Below, piece after piece: positions 43,688-52,574 of a stretch of 64,000 nucleotides of DNA (positions within the stretch are counted from its first letter, which is position 1; every line of letters begins with the position of its first letter). Both the position numbers and the translations under genes were made by a program. Origin of the DNA: Actinomadura barringtoniae (lineage in GTDB: Bacteria > Actinomycetota > Actinomycetes > Streptosporangiales > Streptosporangiaceae); assembly GCF_017573505.1 (NCBI RefSeq), contig NZ_JAGEOJ010000034.1:24601-88600 (forward strand). The letters run 5' to 3'. The notes under the pieces were generated by a model. That model was not told the DNA's origin, searched no databases, and saw only the letters and a program-made list of their open reading frames with translations.

Positions 43688-43891
43688 TTACAAACCAGGG
43701 TGATCCGGAGGGCGGAGGGCGGTTGGTGATTCGCTGGTGGACGATGGCGGGCTCAGTCGGCTTCGGTTCGCCGTGCTCGGTGCGTCGGCCGGGTAGGTGC
43801 GGCCGTCCTCGACCATCCACGGCGCGTCCGTCGGAAGCATGGCGTCGAGCCCCTTCAAGCTGACGCTGTACATCCTGAGTTGCGTGCTCAT
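43688..43891 (-). CDS. Small orphan protein with strong ribosome-binding site
   Basis: 67 residues from an ATG with AAGGAG 8 bases upstream. It begins MSTQLRMYSVSLKGLDAMLP and continues TDAPWMVEDGRTYPADAPST, then a Ser/Pro-rich end. The size, the Ser/Pro/Thr-rich C-terminal half and the strong ribosome site would fit a peptide precursor, but no modifying enzyme is nearby. It could also be a truncated remnant. I cannot assign a function. Confidence 0.45.
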   Translation of the reverse strand: MSTQLRMYSVSLKGLDAMLPTDAPWMVEDGRTYPADAPSTANRSRLSPPSSTSESPTALRPPDHPGL

Positions 43892-43998
43892 ATCGCCACT
43901 CCTTCCGTTGTGGGCAAGATCCACCACGCGAGACCAACGACCCGCCGGATAGAACGACCGCCTCTTCGCAAAGCCGTTGAGCTTGGGTTTCCCGGGGC

Positions 43999-44673
43999 CT
44001 AGAAGCCGCCCCAGAAGACATACGCGGAGAGCGACTTCACGACTTGGGGGGTAGAGCCTGTGGAGCCATGCGTGGTTGGGGCGAGTTTCCAGTCTCCGTC
44101 CCATTTCACGGTCGTGGTCCTGGCTGTGTGTGTTGTGCGGGTGCCGCGTGCGGGGTCTCGCGACACCGTTCCGACGACCGCGGTGTCGGGTGTGTAGGAA
44201 ACGATCCGAAAGCCCGCGATCTGTGCCGCGTCCCCGTCGGCTACCAGCGGCTGGGAGGCGCGTGCTCGCGCATAGGCCGTCTTGCCCTCGCCGGCTACGA
44301 CCTGCTGCTCCAGGATTCCCCGCCACTCTGTCGAGCGGTCCAGACGTACGCTGATCTGCACCGCGGCGATCAGTGCTCCGCGTGGAGAGTGCGCATAGCA
44401 GCGTGCGGTGTCACCCTTGACCTGCATTGGCCCGACCGCTGGCGAGAACGGCACCGCAACGCCCTTGAAGCGTTGCCACCACACCTGCCTGGGCGCCGTC
44501 CGCGGTAGGTCCTGGTGCGGGTCATTGGGATGACACGAGCTTGCCGCCGCCGAAGCCGCGGCCACGGGCGCGGGCTGTGTGGTAGCCGTCGCAGTCTTCT
44601 CCGGGCCCCCGCCTGAACAACCGGCGGCGCCCAGCACGACAACGGTGATCGGCAGCCCGATTCTCTTGAACAT
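43999..44673 (-). CDS. Lipoprotein, possibly conjugation-element associated
   Basis: 224 residues. The signal peptide MFKRIGLPITVVVLGAAGCS ends in a lipobox with GGG after the Cys. The mature part has VWWQRFKGVAVPFSPAVGPM and ALIAAVQISVRLDRSTEW, ending VKSLSAYVFWGGF. This pattern resembles uncharacterised lipoproteins found near actinobacterial integrative/conjugative elements (my recollection, not tested). No transfer ATPase or integrase is present here, so it would be an orphan. An ATG at 44673 is used. Confidence 0.7.
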   Translation of the reverse strand: MFKRIGLPITVVVLGAAGCSGGGPEKTATATTQPAPVAAASAAASSCHPNDPHQDLPRTAPRQVWWQRFKGVAVPFSPAVGPMQVKGDTARCYAHSPRGALIAAVQISVRLDRSTEWRGILEQQVVAGEGKTAYARARASQPLVADGDAAQIAGFRIVSYTPDTAVVGTVSRDPARGTRTTHTARTTTVKWDGDWKLAPTTHGSTGSTPQVVKSLSAYVFWGGF

Positions 44674-44812
44674 GGTGGGACTCGCTTCACGCGGCGGACC
44701 TGACACGAGGATTCGACATCTTAAGCCCGCTTGATCACACGGCCCCTCACCCGCACGGCGTCGTGACCGAGGTCGTTGCCTCGGTCCGTCGCATGGGCTG
44801 CTGTGTCGGCGG

Positions 44813-45523
44813 TCAGAGGTGGGGGCGGGCGGAGTCGGGCGCGGTGGTCTTGTGGGCGTGGATGAGGGAAAGGGCGGTGTCCCGGTCGTGGCGGGCCATC
44901 GCCTCGACGAGGTCGGCGTGCAGGTGGTGGCGCTCATGTAGGTAGGGCGCGAGGGGGTGGTCTCCGTCGGGGAGGACGGAGAGGGTGTGGCCCTCGATGA
45001 TGTCCAGGAGGTTGGCGTAGAGCGACCGTAGGAGCGCGTGCGGGCTCGTCGCCGCGATGCGGGCGTGCAGTCGCCAGTTGGCGTGGACGAAGGCGGTGGG
45101 GTCGCCGGCGTCGGCGGCGTGGGACATCTCGTCGAGGATCGTGCGCATCTCGGCGAAGTCCGCGGGGGAGGCGTACCAGAGGGCGTCCTCGACCAGGAGG
45201 GGGTCGAGGGCGTCGCGGATGCGGATGGCCTCGGCGACGGAGGTCTGCTCGGCGTCCAGGGCGAGGACGGAGTTGCCGAGCCGGACCATGGGGGACTGCT
45301 CGGCGGCGAAGAGCCCGCCGCCGGGCCCGGATCGGACCGAGACCAGGCCGCGTGCCTGAAGCAGGCGCAGAGCCTCGTTGAACGTGCTGACCGAGACGCC
45401 GCAGAGCGTGCGCAGTTCGGCCTTGGTGCCCAGGCGCGTCCCTGGGGTGGCGGTGCGGGCGAGGTCGGCGATGCGGTCCGCGGCCTGCTCTGCCCGCCCG
45501 GCGGTGACGGGTTCGGTGGGCAC
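44813..45523 (-). CDS. GntR-family transcriptional regulator, FadR (FCD) subgroup
   Basis: 236 residues from the GTG at 45523, chosen because AGGAGG lies 5 bases upstream; an ATG at 45553 is in frame but poorer. The winged HTH (GTRLGTKAELRTLCGVSVST, FNEALRLLQARGLVSVRSGP) is followed by an all-helical FCD ligand-binding domain with conserved Asp and His (RIRDALDPLLVEDA; WRLHARIAATSPHALL; ERHHLHADLVEAM) that bind a metal and small carboxylates. It diverges from the dioxygenase-monooxygenase pair, which it most likely represses until an aromatic or acid inducer is present. Confidence 0.9.
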   Translation of the reverse strand: MPTEPVTAGRAEQAADRIADLARTATPGTRLGTKAELRTLCGVSVSTFNEALRLLQARGLVSVRSGPGGGLFAAEQSPMVRLGNSVLALDAEQTSVAEAIRIRDALDPLLVEDALWYASPADFAEMRTILDEMSHAADAGDPTAFVHANWRLHARIAATSPHALLRSLYANLLDIIEGHTLSVLPDGDHPLAPYLHERHHLHADLVEAMARHDRDTALSLIHAHKTTAPDSARPHL

Positions 45524-45569
45524 CGGTCCTCCTCGGGTTAATTCAGCATGCACATTAGCAGAGAACTCC

Positions 45570-45599
45570 TTGACGGCCCGCCCTGCCTGGATGCATTAT
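45570..45599 (+). promoter_or_regulatory. Candidate sigma-70-type promoter of the VOC/monooxygenase operon
   Basis: TTGACG (45570-45575), an 18-base spacer and CATTAT (45594-45599) lie 58 bases before the GTG at 45657. A dyad GACT-N6-AGTC at 45615-45628, just downstream of the predicted start point, could be the operator of the divergent GntR regulator. Confidence 0.45.
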
Positions 45600-45656
45600 C
45601 GGCCTATTCATCATGACTAATTTGAGTCGCAGGGTGGTAGAGCCCGAGGAGACGCC

Positions 45657-46592
45657 GTGTCGTTGCATCGCCTGATTTCCGTCACGATCGGAGTGCCGAA
45701 CCTCGCCGAGACCGCCGCCTACTACACCGAGTTCGGCCTTGAGCCCGAGGGGGGCGGCTGGTTCGGTTCCCGGGACGGCGGGCGCCAGCTGCGGCTGGTG
45801 CAGGCTCCGACACGGAGGTTGGTGGAACTGAGGGTTGGGGTCGACTCGGCAGATGACCTGGGCGCGGCCACACGCCGGCTGGCCGGTCTCGGCTTCCCGG
45901 TGGAGACGGCCGCCGGTTCCCTGGCCGCCGGTTCCCTGACCGCGGTCGAGCCGGCCACGGATGTGCGGGCGGTGCTGGAGGTCGCGCCGAGGCTGGAGCA
46001 GGCGGCCGTTCCGGCGACGCCGTACAACGGGCCGGGGCGGCTGGAGCGGACGGGCGAGCGGGCACCCGGAGTGCTGCGGACGGGCGGTGTACGCCCCAGG
46101 AAGCTCGGGCACGTCGTGGTCGGCACGACCGACTTCGCCGTGACCGCCGCGTTCTTCCGGGACGGGCTCGGCTTCCTGACCAGCGACCTGATCAAGGACG
46201 TGGGCGCCTTCCTGCGCTGCTCCACCGATCATCACAACGTGCTCGTGCTGGCGGCCCCGGTGAGCTTCCTGCACCACACGTCATGGCAGGTCGACGACAT
46301 CGACGAGGTGGGGCGGGGCGCGTCCGCGATGCTGGAGGGGCATCCTGAACGGCACGTGTGGGGGCTGGGCCGCCATCATGCCGGGTCGAACTTCTTCTGG
46401 TATCTGAAGGATCCGGCGGGCAATTTCTCCGAGTACTACTCCGACATGGACTCGATCATCGACGATCAGCTGTGGACTCCGGAGACGCTGGAAGGCGCCA
46501 AGGGCTTGTTCAACTGGGGCCCGCCGCCCCCGCCGTCCTTCCTGCATCCGGACGACCTCGCCGCGCTGATGACCGGAGCCCACGGCGGATGA
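45657..46592 (+). CDS. VOC-family extradiol-type dioxygenase
   Basis: 311 residues from a GTG. Two VOC modules: an N-terminal one (LISVTIGVPNLAETAAYYTE) and a C-terminal catalytic one with KLGHVVVGTTDFAVTAAFFR, the His of LHHTSWQVDDIDEV and the Glu of GNFSEYYSDMD. H-H-E is the metal triad of type I extradiol dioxygenases. It would cleave a catecholic ring next to the diol, using Fe(II) and O2. Its stop overlaps the monooxygenase start (ATGA), so hydroxylation and ring cleavage are probably coupled. Confidence 0.85.
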   Translation: MSLHRLISVTIGVPNLAETAAYYTEFGLEPEGGGWFGSRDGGRQLRLVQAPTRRLVELRVGVDSADDLGAATRRLAGLGFPVETAAGSLAAGSLTAVEPATDVRAVLEVAPRLEQAAVPATPYNGPGRLERTGERAPGVLRTGGVRPRKLGHVVVGTTDFAVTAAFFRDGLGFLTSDLIKDVGAFLRCSTDHHNVLVLAAPVSFLHHTSWQVDDIDEVGRGASAMLEGHPERHVWGLGRHHAGSNFFWYLKDPAGNFSEYYSDMDSIIDDQLWTPETLEGAKGLFNWGPPPPPSFLHPDDLAALMTGAHGG

Positions 46593-48106
46593 TCCCCGTA
46601 CTGATCGCCGGAGGCGGCCCGGTGGGCCTGGCCACCGCACTCGAGTTGGCCCACCACGGTGTGCGGAGCATCGTCGTGGAGCCGCGCACCGAGGTCTCCT
46701 GGCTGCGTCCGCGCGCGAAGACGACCTCGGCGCGCACCATGGAGCTGTTCCGGCGCTGGGGCCTGGCCGCGGTGATCCGCGAGCGCGCGCCGCTGCCGGT
46801 GGCCTGGTCGGATGAGGCCGTGTTCGCGACGTCGCTGCTCGGCCGGGAGATCACCCGTATCGGCGGCTGCTTCGGCCTTGACCTGGCGGGCGACGACCTG
46901 GTCGCCGAGCCCGGCCAGCAGGTCGCCCAGCCGCTGGTGGAGCAGGTGCTCCGCGAGGCCGTGGCGGCTTCTCCGCACGCCTCGCTGTACGCCGGACGGG
47001 TCGAGGGGATGCGCGAGGACGGCGACGGAGTGTCGGTCACCGTGTCCGGAAGGGAGATGCGCGCCGAGTACGTCGTCGGCTGTGACGGCTCCCGCAGCGT
47101 GACCCGGTCCGCGATCGGCGCGCGCTACGAGGGCCGGGACGACGCCCGGCCCAACTTCAATGTGGTCTTCCGAGCTCCCGGCCTCGCGGAACGGGTGCCG
47201 CACGGGCCTGCCGTGCACTACTGGGTCCTGAGCCCGTCCCAGCCGGGTCTGGTGGGACGGCTGGACCTGGCCGACACCTGGTGGTGCATCGGCCAGGGAG
47301 TCGCCGGCGACGCCGACCCGCTCCTGCTCGTCCGCGCCCTGGTGGGCGACGACATCGACGCCGAAGTCCTGGCGACCGATCCGTGGAAGGCACGGATGCT
47401 CCTGGCCGACCGGTACGCCGGCGACCGGGTCTTCCTCGCCGGAGACTCCGCGCACCAGAACCCGCCCTGGGGCGGCCACGGCTTCAACACCGGCATCGGC
47501 GACGCGGTCAACATCGGCTGGCGGCTCGCGGCCGTACTGAACGGCTGGGCGCCGCCCGCCCTCCTGCGCGGCTACGAGCCCGAACGGCGCCCGGTCGCCG
47601 AACGCACCATCGCCGAGGCCGCCCAGAACATGGCCACGCTCGCCCCTGAGGTCACCGACCCGCGCCTGGCCGGTGACGACGACGCGTTCGACGAGGCCAG
47701 GCCCTCCGTCGCGGCGGCCGTCGAGCGGGCCAAGGACTCGGAGTTCCACAGCCTCGACCTCGTGCTCGGCTACACCTACGCGGGCTCGCCGCACATCTGC
47801 GACGGTGCCGGCGAACGCCTGCCGCACCGCTGGCTCGCCCCCGGCGGCGAGTCTCTCTACGACCGGCTCGGCCGGGGTTTCACCTTGGTCGGCGACCTGT
47901 CTCTGCCCGCGGCGGCCGACACCATCAAAGCCGCCGCGGACGAAGGCATCCCCCTTGACACCTGGCACGACCCCGGCCCCGGCCCGGACCCCCGCCCCGC
48001 CCCCGAAAGCAACGGCCTGGCGCTCGTTCGCCCCGACCAGCACATCGCCTGGAAGGGCGAAGGTGACCCCCGCGCCGCTCTGCGCCGAGCTACCGGCCAT
48101 GCCTGA
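46589..48106 (+). CDS. FAD-dependent aromatic monooxygenase (PHBH/MhpA-like)
   Basis: 505 residues. Dinucleotide-binding GGGPVGLATALELAHHGVRS, the DG motif YVVGCDGSRSVTRSAIG, and the second FAD motif VFLAGDSAHQNPPWGGHGFN with TGIGDAVNIGWRLAAVLNGW. A C-terminal thioredoxin-like domain (GFTLVGDLSLPAAADTIKA) is typical of PheA/MhpA hydroxylases. It adds one O atom to a phenolic ring using NAD(P)H and O2. The ATG overlaps the dioxygenase TGA. It converges with the zinc-dehydrogenase gene 12 bp downstream. Confidence 0.9.
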   Translation: MIPVLIAGGGPVGLATALELAHHGVRSIVVEPRTEVSWLRPRAKTTSARTMELFRRWGLAAVIRERAPLPVAWSDEAVFATSLLGREITRIGGCFGLDLAGDDLVAEPGQQVAQPLVEQVLREAVAASPHASLYAGRVEGMREDGDGVSVTVSGREMRAEYVVGCDGSRSVTRSAIGARYEGRDDARPNFNVVFRAPGLAERVPHGPAVHYWVLSPSQPGLVGRLDLADTWWCIGQGVAGDADPLLLVRALVGDDIDAEVLATDPWKARMLLADRYAGDRVFLAGDSAHQNPPWGGHGFNTGIGDAVNIGWRLAAVLNGWAPPALLRGYEPERRPVAERTIAEAAQNMATLAPEVTDPRLAGDDDAFDEARPSVAAAVERAKDSEFHSLDLVLGYTYAGSPHICDGAGERLPHRWLAPGGESLYDRLGRGFTLVGDLSLPAAADTIKAAADEGIPLDTWHDPGPGPDPRPAPESNGLALVRPDQHIAWKGEGDPRAALRRATGHA

Positions 48107-48118
48107 GCACATCCCTCG

Positions 48119-49228
48119 CTAGGGATTGATGACGGCCATCCAGATCGGTTCGCTGCGGCTCTGCATGGCCGCGACGGCGCGTTCGGCCTCGGCCAGCGGA
48201 AAGCGGTGCGTGATCAGCTCCTCGGCGTCCAGGACGCCGCGGGCGAGCAGGCTCAGTACCTCCTGGGCATCGGAGCGCGTGCACGCGCGGGTCCCGACGA
48301 AACGCCAGCACTTGGCCATCCAGATGCGGGCGGGGATGGGCAGCGGAGCCGGATTGGCGCCCATGTGCACGAGCGTGCCGCCCGTCGCCATCGCCGCCGT
48401 CGCCTGCGCCATGACCGGGCCCTGCGGCACGAAGTCGAGGACGCCATGGACACCTTCGGGGACGATCTCGCGGATGCGCCGGGTCAAGCCCGCCGATTCC
48501 GCCCAGTCGTCGGGGAGTTCCTCCAGGGCGACGGTGTCGACGGGGACTTCGCCCGCGAGCGGGCGGACGGCGGCGAGCCGCTCGGCGTTGCGGCCGACCA
48601 GGACCAGGCGCGCGACCCCGAAGTGCGGAGCGAGCTTGACGGTGGCGGTTCCCATCGTGCCGGTCGCGGCGGTCACGACCAGCGTGGAGCCGAGCGGGAG
48701 GTCGGCGCACTTGAGGGCGCGCACGGCGTTGGCCAGGTCGTGGACCTTGGCGCCCACGTCGAAGCTCACGTTGCCCGGCAGCGGGTCGATCAGCCAGGAC
48801 GGGACGCGCACGTATTCGGCGAGCCCGCCGTCGTGGTACGCGTCGTACAGCGGCATCGCGACGTCGCCGAACGCGGCGTGGCCGACCATGGCCTGCTGGG
48901 CGCACATCATCTCGCGGTCGGTCCGGCAGTAGACGCAGCTCCGGCAGGTGAGGTTCGGATGCAGGCGGACCCGGTCACCGACGGCGACCCCCGTCGCCCC
49001 CGTCACCTCCGCGCCGACGGCCGCGACCGTTCCGGCGGCCTCGTGGCCCAGGGTGGTGGGCAGGTGCTTGAACGCGCCCATCTCCAGGAGCCTCATCATG
49101 CCGGGTGCGAGCCCGGCCGAGGCGACCTTGACCAGCACGTCGAGCGGCCCGGGCTCGGGGACGGGCGCCTTGGTCAGGTGGAGTGCGGCAGAGCCCTTCA
49201 GCGCTCGCGCGGCCAGCATGACGTTCAC
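48119..49228 (-). CDS. Zinc-type alcohol dehydrogenase-like protein (MDR superfamily)
   Basis: 369 residues from a GTG that overlaps the hydrolase TGA (GTGA). MDR motifs: GHEAAGTV, a structural zinc site LTCRSCVYCRTDREMMC, and an NAD(P) loop TAATGTMGTATVKLAPHFGV. The catalytic Cys and His are less clear than in classical ADH (the usual catalytic Cys site is SAGLAPGMM). It is a close paralogue of 53272-54369 (both share GGLAEYVRVPSWL, DVGAKVHDLANA and TAATGTMGTATVKLAP). It probably oxidises or reduces a pathway alcohol or aldehyde. Last gene of the nine-gene operon. Confidence 0.9.
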   Translation of the reverse strand: MNVMLAARALKGSAALHLTKAPVPEPGPLDVLVKVASAGLAPGMMRLLEMGAFKHLPTTLGHEAAGTVAAVGAEVTGATGVAVGDRVRLHPNLTCRSCVYCRTDREMMCAQQAMVGHAAFGDVAMPLYDAYHDGGLAEYVRVPSWLIDPLPGNVSFDVGAKVHDLANAVRALKCADLPLGSTLVVTAATGTMGTATVKLAPHFGVARLVLVGRNAERLAAVRPLAGEVPVDTVALEELPDDWAESAGLTRRIREIVPEGVHGVLDFVPQGPVMAQATAAMATGGTLVHMGANPAPLPIPARIWMAKCWRFVGTRACTRSDAQEVLSLLARGVLDAEELITHRFPLAEAERAVAAMQSRSEPIWMAVINP

Positions 49229-49941
49229 GCGTTGTCTCCCAGGTGGCGCTCGAGGAAGGCGTGGGTTCGGCCCCACGCCTCGGAGGCGGACTCGGCCCGG
49301 TACATGTGCGGGCGGGCGTCGCAGGCGAACGCGTGCCCGGCGCCGGCGTAGACGTGCTGCTCGAAGTCGACGCCCGCCTTGCGGAGGGTCTCGTCGATCG
49401 CGGTGACCTGGTCGCCCGGGATGGTCGGGTCCTCGGCACCCACGTGCAGCAGCATCGGAGCGTCGATCGAGCCCGCACGGTCCAGGACGGCGTGCGGTCC
49501 GGCGGCGATGCCGGGACCGTAGAAGACCACGGTGGCCGCGAGGCCGGGGGTGGCGGTGGCGGCGGTGAAGGCGGCGCGCCCGCCGAAGCAGAAGCCCACG
49601 ACGGCGGTACGGTCCGCGCCGATGCCTTCGTCCTTGGTCAGCCGATCAAGAACGGCGCGCACGTCGGTGGTGATCTCATCCGGGCCGATGGCCCCGATCA
49701 GGGGCATCGCCTCGGAGTGCTGGTCGTATCCGAGCGTGCCGGCGCCGTTGCGATGGAAGAGATCCGGCGCCAGCGCCAGGTATCCGCGTGCCGCGAAGCG
49801 CCGCGCGATGTCCTGGATGTGCTCGTTGACGCCGAACGCCTCCTGGAGAACGACGACGGCGCGTCCGTTCGGCGTCGCGGGCCTGGCCGCGTACACCCGC
49901 ATCGGCCCGTCGGCCGTCTCCTCGGTGATCCAGTCCTGCAT
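49225..49941 (-). CDS. Dienelactone hydrolase-family protein
   Basis: 238 residues. Alpha/beta-hydrolase with the DLH-type elbow GFCFGGRAA (nucleophilic Cys), VVVLQEAFGVNEHI with the conserved Glu that controls the Cys, an Asp in HVGAEDPTIPG and a His in GAGHAFACD. Such enzymes open dienelactones formed in ortho-cleavage of chlorinated or substituted catechols. In this operon it could act on any lactone intermediate. Short gap (24 bp) to the TAXI-like gene upstream, GTGA overlap with the dehydrogenase downstream. Confidence 0.9.
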   Translation of the reverse strand: MQDWITEETADGPMRVYAARPATPNGRAVVVLQEAFGVNEHIQDIARRFAARGYLALAPDLFHRNGAGTLGYDQHSEAMPLIGAIGPDEITTDVRAVLDRLTKDEGIGADRTAVVGFCFGGRAAFTAATATPGLAATVVFYGPGIAAGPHAVLDRAGSIDAPMLLHVGAEDPTIPGDQVTAIDETLRKAGVDFEQHVYAGAGHAFACDARPHMYRAESASEAWGRTHAFLERHLGDNA

Positions 49942-49965
49942 GTCGTCTCTCCTCTGGCCCGAGCG

Positions 49966-50964
49966 TCAGCTCAGCGCGTCGTAGTAGCGGGCGGCGCCCG
50001 GGTGCAGCGGGATGGGGGTGCGGCCCATCGTCACCGGGTCGAGCGGGTAGGTGACCGGGCTGCGCTCCGGAGGGAGGTGCTTGTACTGCCTCTCCAGCAG
50101 GTGCCGGGTCTCACCGATCACCCAGGCGATGGCGTACGCGACGTCCTCGGGCAGGTCGGAGCGCGTCAGCACCAGGAAGTCGGAGAAGTCGAGGGTCTGG
50201 AAGCGCGGGCAGCCGGGGAAGTAGCCCTCCTCGATCACCGCCGACGGCCACGAGTAGTCGGCCCACAGGCCGTCCAGGACGTCCTGCTCCACCTCCAGGA
50301 AGTGCATGTCACCGCCGAACTCCTGCCAGTGCGGCAGCATCACCGCCTCGTGCACGACCGCGTCCGCGCGGCCCTCCAGGACGTGCGCGAACGACTCGAA
50401 CGGCCGCTCGTCCTCAAGGAACGTGCCGCCCCATCCGCGCACGTCCACGCCGGAACGTTCCAGCACGGCGTGTGCGGCGAGGCCCACGTAGTTGACGCCG
50501 TCGTTCAGCGAGGTGGCGACAGCGAGGGCGGGCTTGGCCTCCCGCAGTTCGGCGAACGAGGTGACGCCGTGCGAGCGCCGCACCCCGACCACGAGCCGGT
50601 CACGTTGCGGGACGACGCCCAGGGCGCGCAGCTCCGGATAGTGCTCATCGGTGAAGACGCCGCGTCCGTCCAGCGCGGCGGTGGTGAACGCGGCGGGGGT
50701 GGTCATGGCGACATGGACCTCGCCGCGGCCGACGGCGCGGACGGCGTCGGAGAAGCCGCGGCTGTTCCAGGTGGCGACCTTGGTGTGCGGGCCGCAGCGG
50801 TCGGCGAGCTCCTGGGAGATCCAGCCGCAGACGCGGTGCAGGTTGGCCAAGCCCCAGTCGCCGCGCAGGTGGAGCGTCAGTGACCGTTCGATCTTCGGTT
50901 CGGGCGGGCGCGACGGGTGCGACTGGTGCGACGGGCTTGGCGGGCGTGCTGGGCTCGTGGTCAT
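49966..50964 (-). CDS. TAXI-like periplasmic-binding-fold protein without signal peptide (1)
   Basis: 332 residues. It begins with a Pro/Ser-rich stretch (TSPARPPSPSHQSHPSRPPE) in place of a signal peptide, then LHLRGDWGLANLHRVCGWIS and EVHVAMTTPAAFTTAALDGR, ending TPIPLHPGAARYYDALS. The closing LHPGA-YY box is typical of TAXI solute-binding subunits of TRAP transporters. No TRAP membrane genes (4TM/12TM) are present. The protein may be cytosolic and enzymatic or a chaperone. The ATG overlaps the stop of the monooxygenase gene (ATGA). A paralogue lies at 55351-56412. Confidence 0.78.
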   Translation of the reverse strand: MTTSPARPPSPSHQSHPSRPPEPKIERSLTLHLRGDWGLANLHRVCGWISQELADRCGPHTKVATWNSRGFSDAVRAVGRGEVHVAMTTPAAFTTAALDGRGVFTDEHYPELRALGVVPQRDRLVVGVRRSHGVTSFAELREAKPALAVATSLNDGVNYVGLAAHAVLERSGVDVRGWGGTFLEDERPFESFAHVLEGRADAVVHEAVMLPHWQEFGGDMHFLEVEQDVLDGLWADYSWPSAVIEEGYFPGCPRFQTLDFSDFLVLTRSDLPEDVAYAIAWVIGETRHLLERQYKHLPPERSPVTYPLDPVTMGRTPIPLHPGAARYYDALS

Positions 50965-52574
50965 GGGGTCCTCTCTCGGTTGGCGTGGCGGGCCAGCTCG
51001 GCGGCGACGCGCGCGGACCGGGCGGCCGGGAAGACGGCGGCGATGTAGCGGTCGGGTTTGACCAGGACGAACCGGCCATGAGCGCCGGCGAGGGCGGCCT
51101 CGAGGCGTCCGTCGGCGTCGGCGATCGCCTGCCGTTCGCCGTGCGGCCTGGGGAGGCGTTCGCCGAGGCGGACGTCGATGTGCGTGATCGGTAGCGCGCC
51201 CGGAAGGGCGGCCGACACGCGGTCCCAGCCGGCGGCGTCGACGTCGACCCCGAGCAGCGCCAGGCCGTTGCCGAGGACGTGGTCGAGCAGGCTGGGGTGC
51301 AGGCTCGGCGGAACGAGGACGCGCGGCTGCGGGAGCTGGGTGCCGACGAGGCCCTCATCGCCCGTTCCGGTCCGTACGACCAGGCCCGAGTCGTGGACGG
51401 CGCGGGGGCGGAAGCGCATCTCGCTGAGGTAGCGCCGTCCCCACGGCGTCAGGAGCAGGGCGCGCACGGCGGTGTCGCGGATCCGGCCGCGCATCGGGTC
51501 GACGGTCATGACCACCTGGCCGAGGCGTTCGGAGAACTCGACCATGGCGGTGGCGTGCGGGCGGCGTTCGGGCTCATAGGTGTCGAGCAGGCCGTCGGCG
51601 GCGCGGCCGTGCCACACCTCGGCGACCTTCCAGGCCAGGTTGGCGGCGTCCCGTAGGCCCGAGTTGAGGCCCTGGCCGGCGAACGGGGGCATCATGTGGG
51701 CGGCGTCGCCGAGCAGGAAGCAGCGGCCGTCGCGCCAGCGGTTGGCGACCACCGCGTTGAAGGTGTAGTTGGTGGAGCGTTCGACCTGGTCGGGGGTGAT
51801 GCCGCGGTACGGGGAGACCAGCCGTTTGATCGTCGCGAAGTCGGGGGTGGTGCCGCTCTCGCCCTCGCCGGGTCGCAGCCGGAACTCGTAGCGGCACCGC
51901 CCGTCGCGCCCCGGCACGATCACGGTGGGCCGGTCCGGGCGGCCCAGGTGCATGCCGTACCGCTCGTCGTGCTCGTCGCCGACGGTGTCGGCCACCAGCC
52001 AGACGTCGCGGTGGCTGGTGCCGGTCATGTCGATGCCGCGCAGCTCGCGGATGGTGCTGCGGCCGCCGTCGCAGCCGAGCACCCAGCTCACCGGCAGATC
52101 GGTGCCGTCACCGCTGCCGTCACCGGCTCCGGCGCAGGTGCCGCGCAGGTGGGCGATCGCGCCGCCCGCGGCGTCGGTGACCGCGACGAGCTCGGTGCCG
52201 AACCGCACGTCCACGCCGTCGCGGTCCTTGAGCGACTGCAGGAGCAGCCGTTCCAGCTCGGGCTGGGCGAACTGGTTCTTGAACGTGTAGCCCAGGCGGT
52301 AAGGCTCCGGGCCGCGGGCGTGGAAGAGCGGGCGCCCCTTGCGGTCGTAGTAGCGGGTTCCGGTGCCGGGGACGACGATGCCGAGCACGGCCTCGGCGAG
52401 CCCGGCGGCCTGGAGCGTGCGCAGCGACTCGTCGTCCAGGCTGATCGCCTTGGCCTCGTCGCTGGTCGTGGCGTTGCGTTCGACGAGGACGACCGGCACG
52501 TCCCGGGTGGCGAGCAGGTTCGCCAGGGTCAGCCCGACGGGTCCCGCGCCGACGATCAGGACGGGGAGGTTCAT
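50961..52574 (-). CDS. FAD-dependent aromatic monooxygenase (MhpA-like)
   Basis: 537 residues. FAD motif VGAGPVGLTLANLLATRDVP, the MhpA-typical KAISLDDESLRTLQAAGLAE and TFKNQFAQPELERLL, DG motif VLGCDGGRSTIRELRGI, and FLLGDAAHMMPPFAGQGLNS. Closest in style to 3-(3-hydroxyphenyl)propionate/resorcinol hydroxylases. Hydroxylates a phenolic ring at the expense of NADH. It differs from the monooxygenase at 46589. Coupled at both ends by ATGA overlaps. Confidence 0.92.
   Translation of the reverse strand: MNLPVLIVGAGPVGLTLANLLATRDVPVVLVERNATTSDEAKAISLDDESLRTLQAAGLAEAVLGIVVPGTGTRYYDRKGRPLFHARGPEPYRLGYTFKNQFAQPELERLLLQSLKDRDGVDVRFGTELVAVTDAAGGAIAHLRGTCAGAGDGSGDGTDLPVSWVLGCDGGRSTIRELRGIDMTGTSHRDVWLVADTVGDEHDERYGMHLGRPDRPTVIVPGRDGRCRYEFRLRPGEGESGTTPDFATIKRLVSPYRGITPDQVERSTNYTFNAVVANRWRDGRCFLLGDAAHMMPPFAGQGLNSGLRDAANLAWKVAEVWHGRAADGLLDTYEPERRPHATAMVEFSERLGQVVMTVDPMRGRIRDTAVRALLLTPWGRRYLSEMRFRPRAVHDSGLVVRTGTGDEGLVGTQLPQPRVLVPPSLHPSLLDHVLGNGLALLGVDVDAAGWDRVSAALPGALPITHIDVRLGERLPRPHGERQAIADADGRLEAALAGAHGRFVLVKPDRYIAAVFPAARSARVAAELARHANRERTP

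Noticed and set aside
43357..43690. Transposase remnant
   Set aside because: No DDE or HTH motif in any frame; only two small hairpins.
28500..44800. Search for an integrase, transposase or CRISPR array in the tRNA-flanked region
   Set aside because: No tyrosine or serine recombinase motif, no IS terminal repeats and no regularly spaced repeats were found; island status rests only on tRNAs and gene decay.
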